DNA of 64,000 nucleotides from Kitasatospora sp. SolWspMP-SS2h (GCF_003259315.1 NZ_QLLT01000024.1:42373-106372); one strand, 5' to 3'; counted from the first letter of the stretch, positions 34,506 through 43,364 are shown. The notes: a model not told the origin generated them from the sequence alone. Program-made: numbers and translations.

Positions 34506-34524
34506 GTGTTCAATTTCTGAACAC
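34506..34524. promoter_or_regulatory. 19-bp palindrome, candidate operator
   Basis: GTGTTCAatttcTGAACAC has perfect 7-bp arms and sits 102 bp upstream of the membrane-protein start at 34626. Shape and spacing fit a dimeric repressor site. It is not the actinobacterial LexA box (GAAC-N4-GTTC), whose half-sites point the other way. Confidence 0.55.
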
Positions 34525-34625
34525 AGGATGTCCTGCGCGCGGGGACGCCGTGTGCGGAGCATTGCCCGGCCCGCGGGCCGCTCCTATATTGACGCCACGT
34601 CTCACAAGTGGGGGGTACACCGAGG

Positions 34626-35528
34626 ATGGCCGCCACACCGCCCGTACGACCGGTCAGCCCGCTCCTCAAGGCACTCCTGCTCGGTCCGCTCGCCCTCGCC
34701 GCCGGCTGGGTCTTCCTGGTCCTGTGGCCCGCCGCCGGTGCCACCGGCGACCTGTTCGCCTGGACGATGTCGCCCGTCACCGCCGTCCTGCTCGGCTCCG
34801 CCCACGGCGGCGCCGCCGCCATGCTGGCCCTCGCCGCCCGGGCCCGCTGCTGGGCCGAGGTCCGGGTGGCCACCGCCGCCGGCTGCCTGCTGATGCTGCT
34901 GATGCTCGCCACCACCCTGGCCGGCCGCCGCGACCTCCACCTGGACGGCGGCCCGCTGCTCGGCCTCCTGGCCGCCTGGGGCTGGCTCGCCGTCCACCTC
35001 GCCGCCCCGCCGGCCGGCCTGGCCGCCCTCGTCGCCCAGCTGCGCACCCCCGGCCCGGCCCCCGCCCGCACCCCCCGGCTGCCCTGGTGGGTGGCCGCCC
35101 CGATGGCCGGCGCGGGCGCCCTGCTCGCCCTGCTCGGCCTCGTCCTCGTGCTGCGCCCCGACCGGCTCGCCGCGCACTGGCCCTGGACCGCCCGCCCGAT
35201 CGACGTGCGCGCCCTCGGCGCCTGGACCCTCGCCTTCGGCGCGGGCCTGGCGGCGGCCTCCCGCGAGTGCGACCTGCGCCGGGTCCGCGGCGGGATGGCC
35301 GCCATGGTGCTCACCGGACTGCTCGGGCTGACCGGCCTGGTCCGCTACGGCGCCCGGGTCTCCTGGCACCAGCCGGGCGGCTGGATCGCCGTGCTGGTGC
35401 TCACCGCGCTGCTCGGCCTCGGCCTGTGCGGCTACGGCGTCTCCGCCCTGATCGACCCGCCGCCCGGCGCCGGACCGCGGGTCGACCGGCCGGAGTTCGG
35501 CGAGGTCGAGGAGGCCGAACTGCGCTGA
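34626..35528 (+). CDS. Polytopic membrane protein of unknown function
   Basis: 300 residues. About eight hydrophobic segments from residue ~12 to ~285 with short loops, a cytosolic-looking acidic tail (DRPEFGEVEEAELR) and no signal peptidase site. Not recognised by family. The ATG at 34626 is chosen over a GTG six codons upstream because a G-rich stretch precedes it at a usable distance. Preceded by the AT-rich regulatory stretch with palindromes, so it is probably regulated. Confidence 0.65.
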   Translation: MAATPPVRPVSPLLKALLLGPLALAAGWVFLVLWPAAGATGDLFAWTMSPVTAVLLGSAHGGAAAMLALAARARCWAEVRVATAAGCLLMLLMLATTLAGRRDLHLDGGPLLGLLAAWGWLAVHLAAPPAGLAALVAQLRTPGPAPARTPRLPWWVAAPMAGAGALLALLGLVLVLRPDRLAAHWPWTARPIDVRALGAWTLAFGAGLAAASRECDLRRVRGGMAAMVLTGLLGLTGLVRYGARVSWHQPGGWIAVLVLTALLGLGLCGYGVSALIDPPPGAGPRVDRPEFGEVEEAELR

Positions 35529-35635
35529 CCCGGGGGCCGGGGCGGCCGTCTGCGCGCCCGGCGCACCCGCCGCGCCCCGGCACGCCCCGGCAACGCCCCG
35601 GGCCGCCGCCGCGCCTGACGCCGGGTCAGGGCTTG

Positions 35636-35649
35636 GATGGTGCACCATC
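35636..35649. promoter_or_regulatory. 14-bp perfect palindrome
   Basis: GATGGTGCACCATC lies in the 280-bp intergenic region, about 100 bp upstream of the candidate promoter for the small gene at 35809. Possible operator; no regulator is assigned. Confidence 0.4.
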
Positions 35650-35738
35650 AACCGATGCGCAGTCGTGACCGAGACCACCGGCCCCTGGTGAAGCGTCAGT
35701 TCCGTTCGCACGGTACGGTGGCGGAACACCAGGACGGT

Positions 35739-35767
35739 TGTGTGAAGGCCGTCGTAGCCGGATAGTC
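35739..35767 (+). promoter_or_regulatory. Candidate housekeeping-type promoter
   Basis: TTGTGT (35739-35744) and GATAGT (35762-35767) with an exact 17-bp spacer precede the small gene at 35809 by about 40 bp, consistent with HrdB-type recognition. Confidence 0.5.
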
Positions 35768-35808
35768 TTCGCCTCACGGCCCTGGCGCCTCGTAGGGGTG
35801 GGAAACAG

Positions 35809-36084
35809 ATGGAACAGATGCAAGTGCGGCCGCGGCCCCGGGTGCCCGCGATCCAGTGCGGTGTCGGCACGACCGGCCGCCGGATCGACCGACACCTGTC
35901 CGTCCTCGGCGCGCCCGCGCTCCCGGTGATGGACACGGCGGAAGCACTCGGCCTGATAAGGGAACTGACGCCGCGCGGGCCCAGCGCCCCCGCGGCCGCC
36001 GCCTCGCCGCGCCGCAGCGCCCGGGTCTCCCTGATGGCCCCGCTGCGCCGCCTCAAGCGGAGCCTCTTCGGCAGCCGGGGCTGA
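35809..36084 (+). CDS. Small basic hypothetical protein
   Basis: 91 residues, with GGTGGG 6-8 nt before the ATG. Not recognised. Strongly basic, Pro/Ala/Arg-rich, ending PLRRLKRSLFGSRG, which could be a nucleic-acid or membrane-surface anchor. A short helical segment (MDTAEALGLIRELTP) is in the middle. It has its own promoter candidate (35739-35767) and terminator (36143-36167), so it looks like a genuine single-gene unit. Confidence 0.55.
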   Translation: MEQMQVRPRPRVPAIQCGVGTTGRRIDRHLSVLGAPALPVMDTAEALGLIRELTPRGPSAPAAAASPRRSARVSLMAPLRRLKRSLFGSRG

Positions 36085-36142
36085 CCCGGCGGTCCGGACG
36101 CGCGAGCGCCCGGACCGGCCACCGGGCCGCCCGCTGCCACGA

Positions 36143-36167
36143 CCCGACGGACGGGGAGTCCGTCGGG
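36143..36167. terminator. Perfect 10-bp hairpin
   Basis: CCCGACGGAC (36143-36152) pairs exactly with GTCCGTCGGG (36158-36167) around a 5-nt loop, 58 bp after the small gene ends. Confidence 0.8.
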
Positions 36168-36322
36168 CCCTCGGCGTCCACGGGTGCGGTCCGGCCCGGC
36201 GGCCGGTCCGGACCGGCGCGCGGTGGCGGTGCACTGGCGCGCCCTGGCGGGCTCCTGGCGGTCGGGTGGCGTTCAGCCGGCGCCCCTACGCGGCCCCTAC
36301 CAAGATCGGCCAGGATGGCCCC

Positions 36323-36745
36323 ATGTCCGACACCTTCCACACCCAGACCCTCGACGTCGCCACCGGCCGGGACGAAGTCGCCCTCGACGTCACCGACCGC
36401 TGCCACGCCTTCCTCAGAGAAGTCGCGGACGGCCGCGACGGACTGCTCAACGTCTTCGTCCCGCACGCCACCGCGGGCATCGCCGTGATCGAGACCGGTT
36501 CCGGCAGCGACCACGACCTGCTCGCCGTGCTGCGCGAACTGCTCCCCCCGGACGACCGCTGGGAGCACCGGCACGGCAGCCCGGGCCACGGCCGCGACCA
36601 CGTCCTGCCCGGCCTGGTCGCCCCGCACGCCACGCTGCCCGTGATCGGCGGCCGGATGGCGCTGGGCACCTGGCAGTCCGTCGTCCTGATCGACACCAAC
36701 CGCGACAACCCGCAGCGCAAGCTCCGGCTCTCCTTCCTCGGCTGA
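36323..36745 (+). CDS. yjbQ: YjbQ/UPF0047-family protein (secondary thiamine-phosphate synthase)
   Basis: 140 residues. Family motifs: FVPHATAGIAVIETGSG (~residue 45), the RHGSPGHGRDHVLPGLVAPHATLPVIGG region (~90) and LGTWQSVVLIDTNRDNPQRKL at the C-terminus. YjbQ proteins show weak thiamine-phosphate synthase activity and may bind a metal through the conserved histidines. Cytoplasmic. The ATG at 36323 begins the conserved domain. It is followed by a 167-bp repeat-containing spacer. Confidence 0.88.
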   Translation: MSDTFHTQTLDVATGRDEVALDVTDRCHAFLREVADGRDGLLNVFVPHATAGIAVIETGSGSDHDLLAVLRELLPPDDRWEHRHGSPGHGRDHVLPGLVAPHATLPVIGGRMALGTWQSVVLIDTNRDNPQRKLRLSFLG

Positions 36746-36773
36746 CCCCCGCCCGCTCCCGACAGCCGCTCCC

Positions 36774-36877
36774 GACGCCCGTTCCCGACGCCCGCTCCCG
36801 ACGGCCGGGCCCGCCGGGTGGGCCCGACGCCCGTTCCCGACGCCCGCTCCCGACGGCCGGGCCCGCCGGGTGGGGCG
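36774..36877. repeat. 52-bp tandem duplication
   Basis: Copies at 36774-36825 and 36826-36877 agree over the first ~49 bases. Each contains shorter gacgcccgttccc / gacgcccgctccc units, so the array probably arose by slippage. It lies in the spacer between yjbQ and the zinc-ribbon gene. Confidence 0.9.
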
Positions 36878-36912
36878 GGGGCCCGGCCGGGCGGGGCCGT
36901 ACCCTTGGAGGC

Positions 36913-37203
36913 ATGGGAGAACCCGCAGCGGACCGGCGGCAGCCGTCGCCCTCGCCGCAGCCGTCGCAGCAGTCCTCACGGCAGCAGTCCCGGGAGCCGT
37001 CGCAGCAGCCGGAGGACCGGGTCTGCGAGGTGTCCGCCGACCCCGGGCAGGCGCTGCGCGGACTGCGCCCGGGCGGCGCGGGGGAGCGGGCCGCGTGCGT
37101 GCTGTGCGGCGAGCCGACCGAGTACCCGGCCGACGCGCCCGGCAGCCCGCTGTGCCCCGTCTGCGCCTGGCAGCAGGCCCAGCGCGCCGCCTGCTCCGGC
37201 TGA
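36913..37203 (+). CDS. Small zinc-ribbon-like protein
   Basis: 96 residues. The first ~35 residues are Ser/Gln/Pro-rich and disordered; the C-terminal half has CVLCGEP and CPVCAW, a C-x2-C...C-x2-C zinc-ribbon pair about 20 residues apart, plus an isolated Cys on each side. Function unknown; DNA, RNA or protein binding are family options. The GGAG is only 2-3 nt from the ATG, so the start is not certain. The next gene begins one base after its stop. Confidence 0.65.
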   Translation: MGEPAADRRQPSPSPQPSQQSSRQQSREPSQQPEDRVCEVSADPGQALRGLRPGGAGERAACVLCGEPTEYPADAPGSPLCPVCAWQQAQRAACSG

Positions 37204-37204
37204 C

Positions 37205-38026
37205 GTGGCGCCGGCCTCCGACGCGGGGCGGCTGGCGCGGCCGCACGCCACCCTCGCCTACTCCACCACCGGCCCCCGACGCGGCCCGCTCGCCGTGCAC
37301 GCGCACGGGGCGCTCTCCAGCCGGGCGCACGAACGGCGCGCCGGGCTGTTCGACTGGACGGCCGTCACCGCGACGCACCGGCTGGCCCGGTACGACGCGC
37401 GCGGCCACGGCGAATCCACCGGCCGGGCCGTCCCCGCCGACTACCACTACCCGGTGCTCGCGGACGACCTGCTGGCGCTCTGCGACCACCTCTCGCCCGA
37501 CGCGCCCGTCACCGGCTTCGGCGCCTCGATGGGCACGGCCACCGTGCTGTGGGCCGCGCTCGCCCGCCCCGAACGCTTCGACCGCCTGGTGCTGGCCGTC
37601 CCCGCCGTCGCCTGGGCGGCCCGGGAGCCCCGGCGCAGCGGGCTGCGGGCCGCCGCGACCCTGGTCGAACGGCGCGGCCGGGGCGCGCTGGACGCCGCCG
37701 CGAAACTCTCCGGCCCGCCCGCCGTCCTCGCCCGGGCCCCGCAGTACACCACCGAGTTCGACCTCGCCGAGCCCCTCCTCCCGGCCGCCCTGCGCGCCGC
37801 CGCCGCCTCCGACCTCCCCGCCCCCGAGGCCCTGCGCGCCCTCCCCCACCCCACCCTCCTGCTCGCCTGGGACACCGACCCGCTCCACCCCCTCACCACC
37901 GCCCGCACCCTCGCCGCCTACCTCCCGAACGCCCGCCTGCACGTCGCGGACACCCTCGCCGACATCCGGAGCTGGGACCGGCTGGCGGCCGGCTTCCTGG
38001 CGGGGGAGCGGCCGGCCCCGCGCTGA
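37205..38026 (+). CDS. Alpha/beta-fold hydrolase
   Basis: 273 residues from a GTG one base after the preceding stop. HAHGALSSRAHERRAG oxyanion region (~35), ARYDARGHGES, nucleophile elbow GASMG (~102) and Asp in AWDTDPLHP (~223). The expected late catalytic His is not in the usual place; the nearest is in ARLHVAD (~248), so activity is less certain than fold. Substrate unknown. Probably cotranscribed with the zinc-ribbon gene. Confidence 0.78.
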   Translation: MAPASDAGRLARPHATLAYSTTGPRRGPLAVHAHGALSSRAHERRAGLFDWTAVTATHRLARYDARGHGESTGRAVPADYHYPVLADDLLALCDHLSPDAPVTGFGASMGTATVLWAALARPERFDRLVLAVPAVAWAAREPRRSGLRAAATLVERRGRGALDAAAKLSGPPAVLARAPQYTTEFDLAEPLLPAALRAAAASDLPAPEALRALPHPTLLLAWDTDPLHPLTTARTLAAYLPNARLHVADTLADIRSWDRLAAGFLAGERPAPR

Positions 38027-38045
38027 CCCGGCCCTGCGGGGTCAG
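38023..38045. terminator. Short hairpin spanning both convergent stop codons
   Basis: CTGACCC (38023-38029) and GGGTCAG (38039-38045) form a 7-bp stem with a 9-nt loop. The TGA of the hydrolase gene is in the left arm and the TGA of sbcC, read in reverse, is in the right arm. Confidence 0.5.
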
Positions 38046-41000
38046 GCGTTCTCGCGGGTGGTGTGGTGGACGGTGGAGCCGGTGCGGTGCTTGCGGACCA
38101 GGAGCTGGGCGGGGATGCGGGTGCGGAGGTCGGCGACGTGGCTGACGATGCCGACGGCGCGGTCGCGTTCGCGCAGGGAGTCGAGGACGTCCATGACCTC
38201 TTCGAGGGCGTTCTCGTCGAGGGTGCCGAAGCCCTCGTCGATGAAGAGGGTGTCCAGGGGCATGCCGCCGGCCTCGTCGGTGACGACGTCGGCGAGGCCC
38301 AGGGCGAGGGCGAGGGAGGCGAAGAAGGACTCGCCGCCGGAGAGGGTGGCGGTGTCGCGCTCGCGGCCGGTCCAGGCGTCGACCACGTGCAGGGAGAGGC
38401 CGGAGCGGCGGTTGCCGGAGACCAGGCCGTCGCTGTGGACCAGGGTGTAGCGGCCGCCGGACATCCGGAGCAGGCGCCGGCTGGCGGCGGCGGCGACCTG
38501 CTCCAGCCGGGCGGCCAGCACGTAGGACTCCAGGCGCATCCGCAGGGCGTTCTCGGCGGGGGCGCCGGCCAGCAGGGCGGAGAGCCGGCTGATCCGGGCG
38601 TGGGCGTCCAGGACGGGGGCGAGTTCGGTGGCCAGCGCGGCCAGTTCGCGGCCGATCCGGGCCAAGTCGGCGACCCGGCGGCGGGCCTGGTCGTGGGCGG
38701 AGTGCGCGCGGGCGAGGAGTTCGTCGGCGCGGGCGGCGGCGGCCCGGGCGGGTTCGGCGTCGGCGGGCGGGAGTTCGGCGGCGGCCCGCAGGGCGGGGTC
38801 GGCGAGCTGGGCCGCGGCGAGTTCGAGGTCGGCGTCGAGCTGCTTGAACGTCCCGCGCAGCACGTCGAGTTCGTACGGGGGCAGGACGGCCGCGTCCAGC
38901 GCGGCCAGGTCGGCGAAGCCCGCGGCGCGGGCGGCGCGGCGCAGCGCCCCGGTGCTCTCGTCGCGGTGGGCGCGGGCGGCGGCGGTGGCCCGGGTGGCGT
39001 CCAGCAGGGCGGTGGTGGCGGTGGACAGCGCGGTGACGGCGGCGGTGCGGGCGGCCACCGACGGGGCGTCGCCGCGGACGGTGGCGAGCCGCTCCTCCAG
39101 GGTGGCGAGTTCGGCGGCCAGCGCGCCGAGCTGGCCGGTCAGGCGGGCGCTCTGCTCGCCGGCCTGGCGGAGCTGCTCGCGGTGGGCCGCGCCGTCCCGC
39201 TCCAGCCGTTCGAGCTGCTGGCCGAGCGGCAGCCAGCGCTCCGCCGCGTGCAGGAGCGCGTTCCGGCGGCCGGTCAACGCGTGGATGCCGGCGGTGAGTT
39301 CGTCCACGGTGTGGCCGCCGGCGGCGGCCTCGGCGGCGGCGGCCGCCGCGGTCAGGGCGCTCAGGTGCCGGGCGGCGGCGGCGAGTTCGTCCTCGGCGGC
39401 GTGCTGGGCGGCGCGGGCGCGGCGCTCGTCCCCGGCGGTGACCTGGTCGGCGGAGGGCTCGGCGGGGGCCGGGTGCGCGGGCGAGCCGCAGACCCGGCAG
39501 GGGGCGCCGGGGGCCAGGGCGGCGGCCAACTCGGCGGCCATGCCGGCCAGGCGGCGCTCCTGGAGGTCCAGGGTGCGCTGCCGGGCGGCCTGGGCGGCGT
39601 CGGTCAGGGCGCGGACCGCGTCCTCGGCCCCGGTGCGGTCCGCCAGCAGCCGCAGGTGCCGGTCGGCGGACTTCCGCTGCTCGGCCAGCTCCTGGTGCCG
39701 GGCGTCGAGCTGGTCGAGCCCGGCGCGGGCCTCGCGGGCCGCCTCGCGGTCCTGCTGGAGGCGTTCGTGCCGGTTCTCGAAGTCGTCCAGCCAGCGGCGG
39801 GAGTCGGCCGCGAGGTCGTCCGCGCCGTCCCGCCGGCGGGTCAGTTCGGCGCGCTCGGCGAGCAGCGCGCGGTAGCGGGCCTCGTCGGCCCCGGCGGCCT
39901 CCAGCCGGCCCACCTCGGCGCGCAGCACCCCTTCGGCGGCGCGCACTTCGTCGGCGGTGCCGAGCGGGCCGGACCAGTCGGCGGCGCGGGCGCGGGCGGC
40001 CAGTTCGGCGCGGCGGGCGACCTCCTCGGCCTCGGCGCGCTCCAGTGCGGCCAGCGCGGCGCGGTGCGGGGCGCGCAGCGGGGCCGGGGCCTCGGCGGCC
40101 AGCGCGGCCTCCAGCCGGGCCCGTTCGGGGGCCGAGCGGGCGGCCAGGTCGGTGAGCCGCAGGCGTTCCCGCTGGGCCAGCCGGTGCCGCGACTGCCGTT
40201 CGGCCAGGGCGTTCTGTCGCTCCAGCCGGGTGCGGGCCGCGGCCCGTCCGGTCTCGGCGGCGGCCAGCCGCAGCGCGGCGGACTCGGCCCGCTCGGCGGC
40301 GGTGCCGCGGAGCATCGCCGCCCAGGCCAGCACCTCGCCGACCGGGGCGTCCTCGCCGGGGCGGTGCGCGGCGGTGTCCCAGCCGGGCCCGGCCAGCGGC
40401 CCGGCGGCCTCCTCGGCGCGGGCGGCCAGGGCGTGCAGCCGCTGCCGCCCGCCCTGCACCTCACGTTCGTGGCGCAGCCGCAACTCGGCCGTCCAGCGCT
40501 CCAGTTGCTCGAACCGGCCGGTGTCGAAGAGCCGGCCCAGCAGGTCGGCGCGCTGCTTGGAGTCGGCCCGCAGGAAGCGGGCGAAGTCGCCCTGCGGGAG
40601 CAGCACGACCTGGCAGAACTGCTCCCGGCTCATGCCCAGCAGCCGGGTCAGCTCCTCGCCGGCCTCCTGGTGCGAGCGGCTGACCGCGGCCCAGCCCGGC
40701 TCGCCCGCCCCGGCGTCGGCGGCCCACTCGCGCAGCAGGGTCTGCGCCTTCTCCGGGGTCAGGCCGGTGCCGCGCTTCTTGGGCCGCCACTGCTCGGGGC
40801 TGCGGGTGATCTCCAGCCGCCGCCCGCCGAGCGTCGCCTCCAGCACGACCTCGGTGCGCACGCCCGGTGCGGCGTGGTCGCTGCGTACCCCGTTGCTCCG
40901 GCGGGTGCCGGGCAGTTCGCCGTACAGCGCGTAGCAGACCGCGTCCAGCACGCTGCTCTTGCCCGCGCCGGTGGCGCCGCGCAGCAGGAACAGGCCGGCG

Positions 41001-41080
41001 GCGGAGAGCAGGTCGAAGTCGATCCGCTCGGTGCCCGCGAACGGGCCGAAGGCGGTGACGGTGAGCCGGTGCAGCCTCAT
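38042..41080 (-). CDS. sbcC: SbcC, SMC-like exonuclease ATPase subunit
   Basis: 1012 residues. N-terminal Walker A GATGAGKSSVLDA (~residue 36) and QVVLLPQGDFARFL Q-loop (~155); long heptad coiled coils on both sides of a zinc hook PCRVCGSPAHP (~530); C-terminal signature LSGGESFFASLALALGLADV (~910) and Walker B LDTLFIDEGFGTLDE. With SbcD it forms the Mre11/Rad50-type nuclease that processes hairpins and protein-blocked DNA ends. The ATG lies 31 bp after the sbcD stop, so one operon. Length is normal for actinobacteria. Confidence 0.95.
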   Translation of the reverse strand: MRLHRLTVTAFGPFAGTERIDFDLLSAAGLFLLRGATGAGKSSVLDAVCYALYGELPGTRRSNGVRSDHAAPGVRTEVVLEATLGGRRLEITRSPEQWRPKKRGTGLTPEKAQTLLREWAADAGAGEPGWAAVSRSHQEAGEELTRLLGMSREQFCQVVLLPQGDFARFLRADSKQRADLLGRLFDTGRFEQLERWTAELRLRHEREVQGGRQRLHALAARAEEAAGPLAGPGWDTAAHRPGEDAPVGEVLAWAAMLRGTAAERAESAALRLAAAETGRAAARTRLERQNALAERQSRHRLAQRERLRLTDLAARSAPERARLEAALAAEAPAPLRAPHRAALAALERAEAEEVARRAELAARARAADWSGPLGTADEVRAAEGVLRAEVGRLEAAGADEARYRALLAERAELTRRRDGADDLAADSRRWLDDFENRHERLQQDREAAREARAGLDQLDARHQELAEQRKSADRHLRLLADRTGAEDAVRALTDAAQAARQRTLDLQERRLAGMAAELAAALAPGAPCRVCGSPAHPAPAEPSADQVTAGDERRARAAQHAAEDELAAAARHLSALTAAAAAAEAAAGGHTVDELTAGIHALTGRRNALLHAAERWLPLGQQLERLERDGAAHREQLRQAGEQSARLTGQLGALAAELATLEERLATVRGDAPSVAARTAAVTALSTATTALLDATRATAAARAHRDESTGALRRAARAAGFADLAALDAAVLPPYELDVLRGTFKQLDADLELAAAQLADPALRAAAELPPADAEPARAAAARADELLARAHSAHDQARRRVADLARIGRELAALATELAPVLDAHARISRLSALLAGAPAENALRMRLESYVLAARLEQVAAAASRRLLRMSGGRYTLVHSDGLVSGNRRSGLSLHVVDAWTGRERDTATLSGGESFFASLALALGLADVVTDEAGGMPLDTLFIDEGFGTLDENALEEVMDVLDSLRERDRAVGIVSHVADLRTRIPAQLLVRKHRTGSTVHHTTRENA

Positions 41081-41111
41081 CGGGTGTGCTCCAAGCGCAG
41101 GGGGCGGGGCG

Positions 41112-42284
41112 TCATCGGGCGCTCTCCTCGGCCCGGCCGGCCGCCGCGCGGCGCACCGACTCCAGGCCCTCCAGCAGCCAGGACTGCTCGTCGCCGTCCA
41201 GCTCCCGGCCGGGGCGGACGTGGGCGACGAAGCCCTCCACCACCTCCTGGTCGGTGCGCCCGCGCACCCGCTGCGCGTAGGAGGTCCGGGCGGCCCGCTC
41301 GCCGCCCTCCGGTTCGAAGAGCAGTTGCAGGGTGTGCGGGAAGCGGGCCCGCAGCCGCTCCATCGCGTCGGCCGGGCGGACCGGGTCGGTCAGGGTGGCC
41401 TGCACCCAGCGGTCGACGGCGTACGCGTGCGCCTCGGCGGTCAGCAGCTCGTCCAGCCGGCCCCGCAGCCGGGCGAGGCGGCGCGGCACCGGGCAGGGCA
41501 CCCGGCGGGCCTCGACGGCGCCCGCCGCGTCCAGCTCGACCAGCCACATCGACTTCTCGTGCGCCGCCTCGGAGAAGGAGTACGCGAGCGGGGAGCCGGA
41601 GTAGCGCAGGTGCGGGGCGAGGGTCTGGCAGCCGTGCAGGTGGCCGAGCGCCGCGTAGTGCACGCCGTCGAACACCGCGGCGGGGACGGACTCCACCCCG
41701 CCGACCGCGATGTCGCGCTCGCTGTCGCTGGCCGCGCCGCCGGTGACGAAGGCGTGCGCCAGCACCACGGCGCGGGTGCCCGCGGGGCGGGCGGCCAGGT
41801 CGGCGCGGACCCGGTCCATGGCCGCGGCCAGCACCTGCTCGTGGCCGCCCCGGGCGAGCCCGAGCCGCTCGCGCACCAGGGCGGGCTCCAGGTAGGGCAG
41901 CCCGTAGACCGCCACCGGGCCGTGCGCGTCGGCGAGCAGCACCGGCTCGGCCAGCGCGCCGGGGTCGGTGCGCAGGTGGATGCCGGCCCGGTCGATCAGC
42001 CGGGACGCGACGCCCAGCCGCCGGGCCGAGTCGTGGTTGCCGGAGATGAAGACCGTCGGCACGCCCAGTTCGGCCAGCCGCCACAGCACCTCGTCGAAGA
42101 GCGCCACCGCCTCCAGCCCGGGCAGCGCCCGGTCGTAGACGTCCCCCGCGACCAGCACCGCGTCCACCCGCTCGGCCGCCGCGGTCGCCACCAGGTGCTC
42201 CAGGAAGGCCCGCTGGGCCTCGTGCAGGCTCTCCCGGTGGAAGGAGCGCCCCAGGTGCCAGTCCGAGGTGTGCAGCAGTCTCAC
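41112..42284 (-). CDS. sbcD: SbcD, Mre11-type nuclease subunit
   Basis: 390 residues from a GTG at 42284. Calcineurin-type metallophosphoesterase motifs in order: HTSDWHLG (residue ~5), VAGDVYDRA (~47), SGNHDS (~82), LAHAF (~178) and ALGHLHG (~214), which bind two Mn ions. A capping domain follows. Partner of SbcC, encoded just downstream. The open frame upstream of the GTG is not conserved-looking. Confidence 0.95.
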   Translation of the reverse strand: MRLLHTSDWHLGRSFHRESLHEAQRAFLEHLVATAAAERVDAVLVAGDVYDRALPGLEAVALFDEVLWRLAELGVPTVFISGNHDSARRLGVASRLIDRAGIHLRTDPGALAEPVLLADAHGPVAVYGLPYLEPALVRERLGLARGGHEQVLAAAMDRVRADLAARPAGTRAVVLAHAFVTGGAASDSERDIAVGGVESVPAAVFDGVHYAALGHLHGCQTLAPHLRYSGSPLAYSFSEAAHEKSMWLVELDAAGAVEARRVPCPVPRRLARLRGRLDELLTAEAHAYAVDRWVQATLTDPVRPADAMERLRARFPHTLQLLFEPEGGERAARTSYAQRVRGRTDQEVVEGFVAHVRPGRELDGDEQSWLLEGLESVRRAAAGRAEESAR

Positions 42285-42497
42285 GCCGACGCTCCCCGCA
42301 GCATGTCCCGTCACTCCTCGTCGGTTCGGTGGTCCGGTCCGGCCGAGTACGAGTATCACAGGTGGCGGACACCGCTCCGGGCGCGCGGCGGCGCGGGCGG
42401 TGACCCGGGTGGCGGCCGGGACTGTTCATCGGTCGGGCGTTCGGGGAAGATCATCAGGTGGTGCCGCGGGCCTACCGGGAGAGCGGAGGGAGTGGGG

Positions 42498-43091
42498 ATG
42501 GGCATCGAGTACAGCCCGGAGATCTCCGAACTGCTCGGGCGGGTGCGGCGCCGGCCGAACGCGGGGTGGCCGTGGCGGCCGGCCGAGGCGGTGCCGGCCG
42601 GGCTGCCGGTGAAGCAGTCCTGGGGGTGGCTGTTCGCGCCGGACGGGCGGGTGCTGACGCTGGTGAACCCGCGCGACGGGGTGGTCAGCCTGCCGGGCGG
42701 CTCGCTGGAGCCGGAGGACGCGGGGGACCCGGGGCGGGCGCTGGCCCGGGAGGCGGCGGAGGAGGCGCAGGCGCTGATCGCCGGGCCGGTCTACCTCGGC
42801 TACCTGTACGACCGGGTGGGGTCGGCCAACGGCGGGAACGAGTGCGCGCGGGTGCGGATGGCGGCGGCGCTGCTGGGGGCGGGGCCCTCGGCGCCCGACC
42901 CGGCGTCGGGGCGGCACTACCGGCGGCTGCTGGTGGCGCCGGGCCTCGCGGTGGAGCTGCTCGGCTGGGGGCTGCCGGGGCTGCGGCAGGCGCGGGCGGC
43001 GGTGGCGGCGGCGGCCGTCCGGTGGGGGGTGCCGGTGCGGGCGGACGAGACGATCGAGGAGCTGCCGGCCGCGGGCTGCCGGCTGCGCTGA
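42498..43091 (+). CDS. NUDIX hydrolase
   Basis: 197 residues with GGAGGG before the ATG. The NUDIX box is clear: GGSLEPEDAGDPGRALAREAAEEA (~residue 68-92), with the REXXEE core REAAEE. The insertion between Gly-Gly-Ser and Arg-Glu is slightly longer than the consensus. It hydrolyses a nucleoside diphosphate linked to an unknown moiety. Divergent from sbcDC. Confidence 0.85.
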   Translation: MGIEYSPEISELLGRVRRRPNAGWPWRPAEAVPAGLPVKQSWGWLFAPDGRVLTLVNPRDGVVSLPGGSLEPEDAGDPGRALAREAAEEAQALIAGPVYLGYLYDRVGSANGGNECARVRMAAALLGAGPSAPDPASGRHYRRLLVAPGLAVELLGWGLPGLRQARAAVAAAAVRWGVPVRADETIEELPAAGCRLR

Positions 43092-43364
43092 GCCCCGCCG
43101 CGTCCCCGCCGTTCTCCGGCCGTTCCCCGGTTGTCCCCGCCGGCCCGGCCCGGCGGTCCGACCGGACGTCAAGCACCCTGTCCGGCGGTGCGATCACCCG
43201 CTGATGGTATTTCCGCAGCCCAGGTCAGGGGCGGGTCTGCGCGCGTAGCTCCCCGTTGGGGCGGCATTCCGTGAACGTTCGTCAACTTCTTTGGCATGAG
43301 CGCTTCCCCCCGGACCTACCGACTGGTATCCAATGTGTGGCCTGCGTCACTCATGGAGGATCAG

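Larger units (their letters stand above)
34026..34625. promoter_or_regulatory. 600-bp divergent region with an AT-rich core
   Basis: No gene is supported here. From about 34340 to 34530 base composition falls to roughly half G+C, in sharp contrast to the 74% surroundings, and two perfect inverted repeats are present (34389-34425 and 34506-34524). It separates the teichoic-acid-type polymerase from the membrane protein at 34626, so it should contain both promoters. A non-coding RNA is an alternative. Confidence 0.5.

Noticed and set aside
34506..34524. LexA (SOS) box
   Set aside because: Half-sites are oriented GTTC...GAAC rather than GAAC...GTTC, so it does not match the actinobacterial LexA consensus.
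34355..34600. Plus-strand frame through the AT-rich island
   Set aside because: Crosses both inverted repeats, has no ribosome site and continues into an antisense-like Arg/Pro frame.
36746..36912. CRISPR array
   Set aside because: Repeats are contiguous with no unique spacers and no cas genes nearby; simple tandem duplication.
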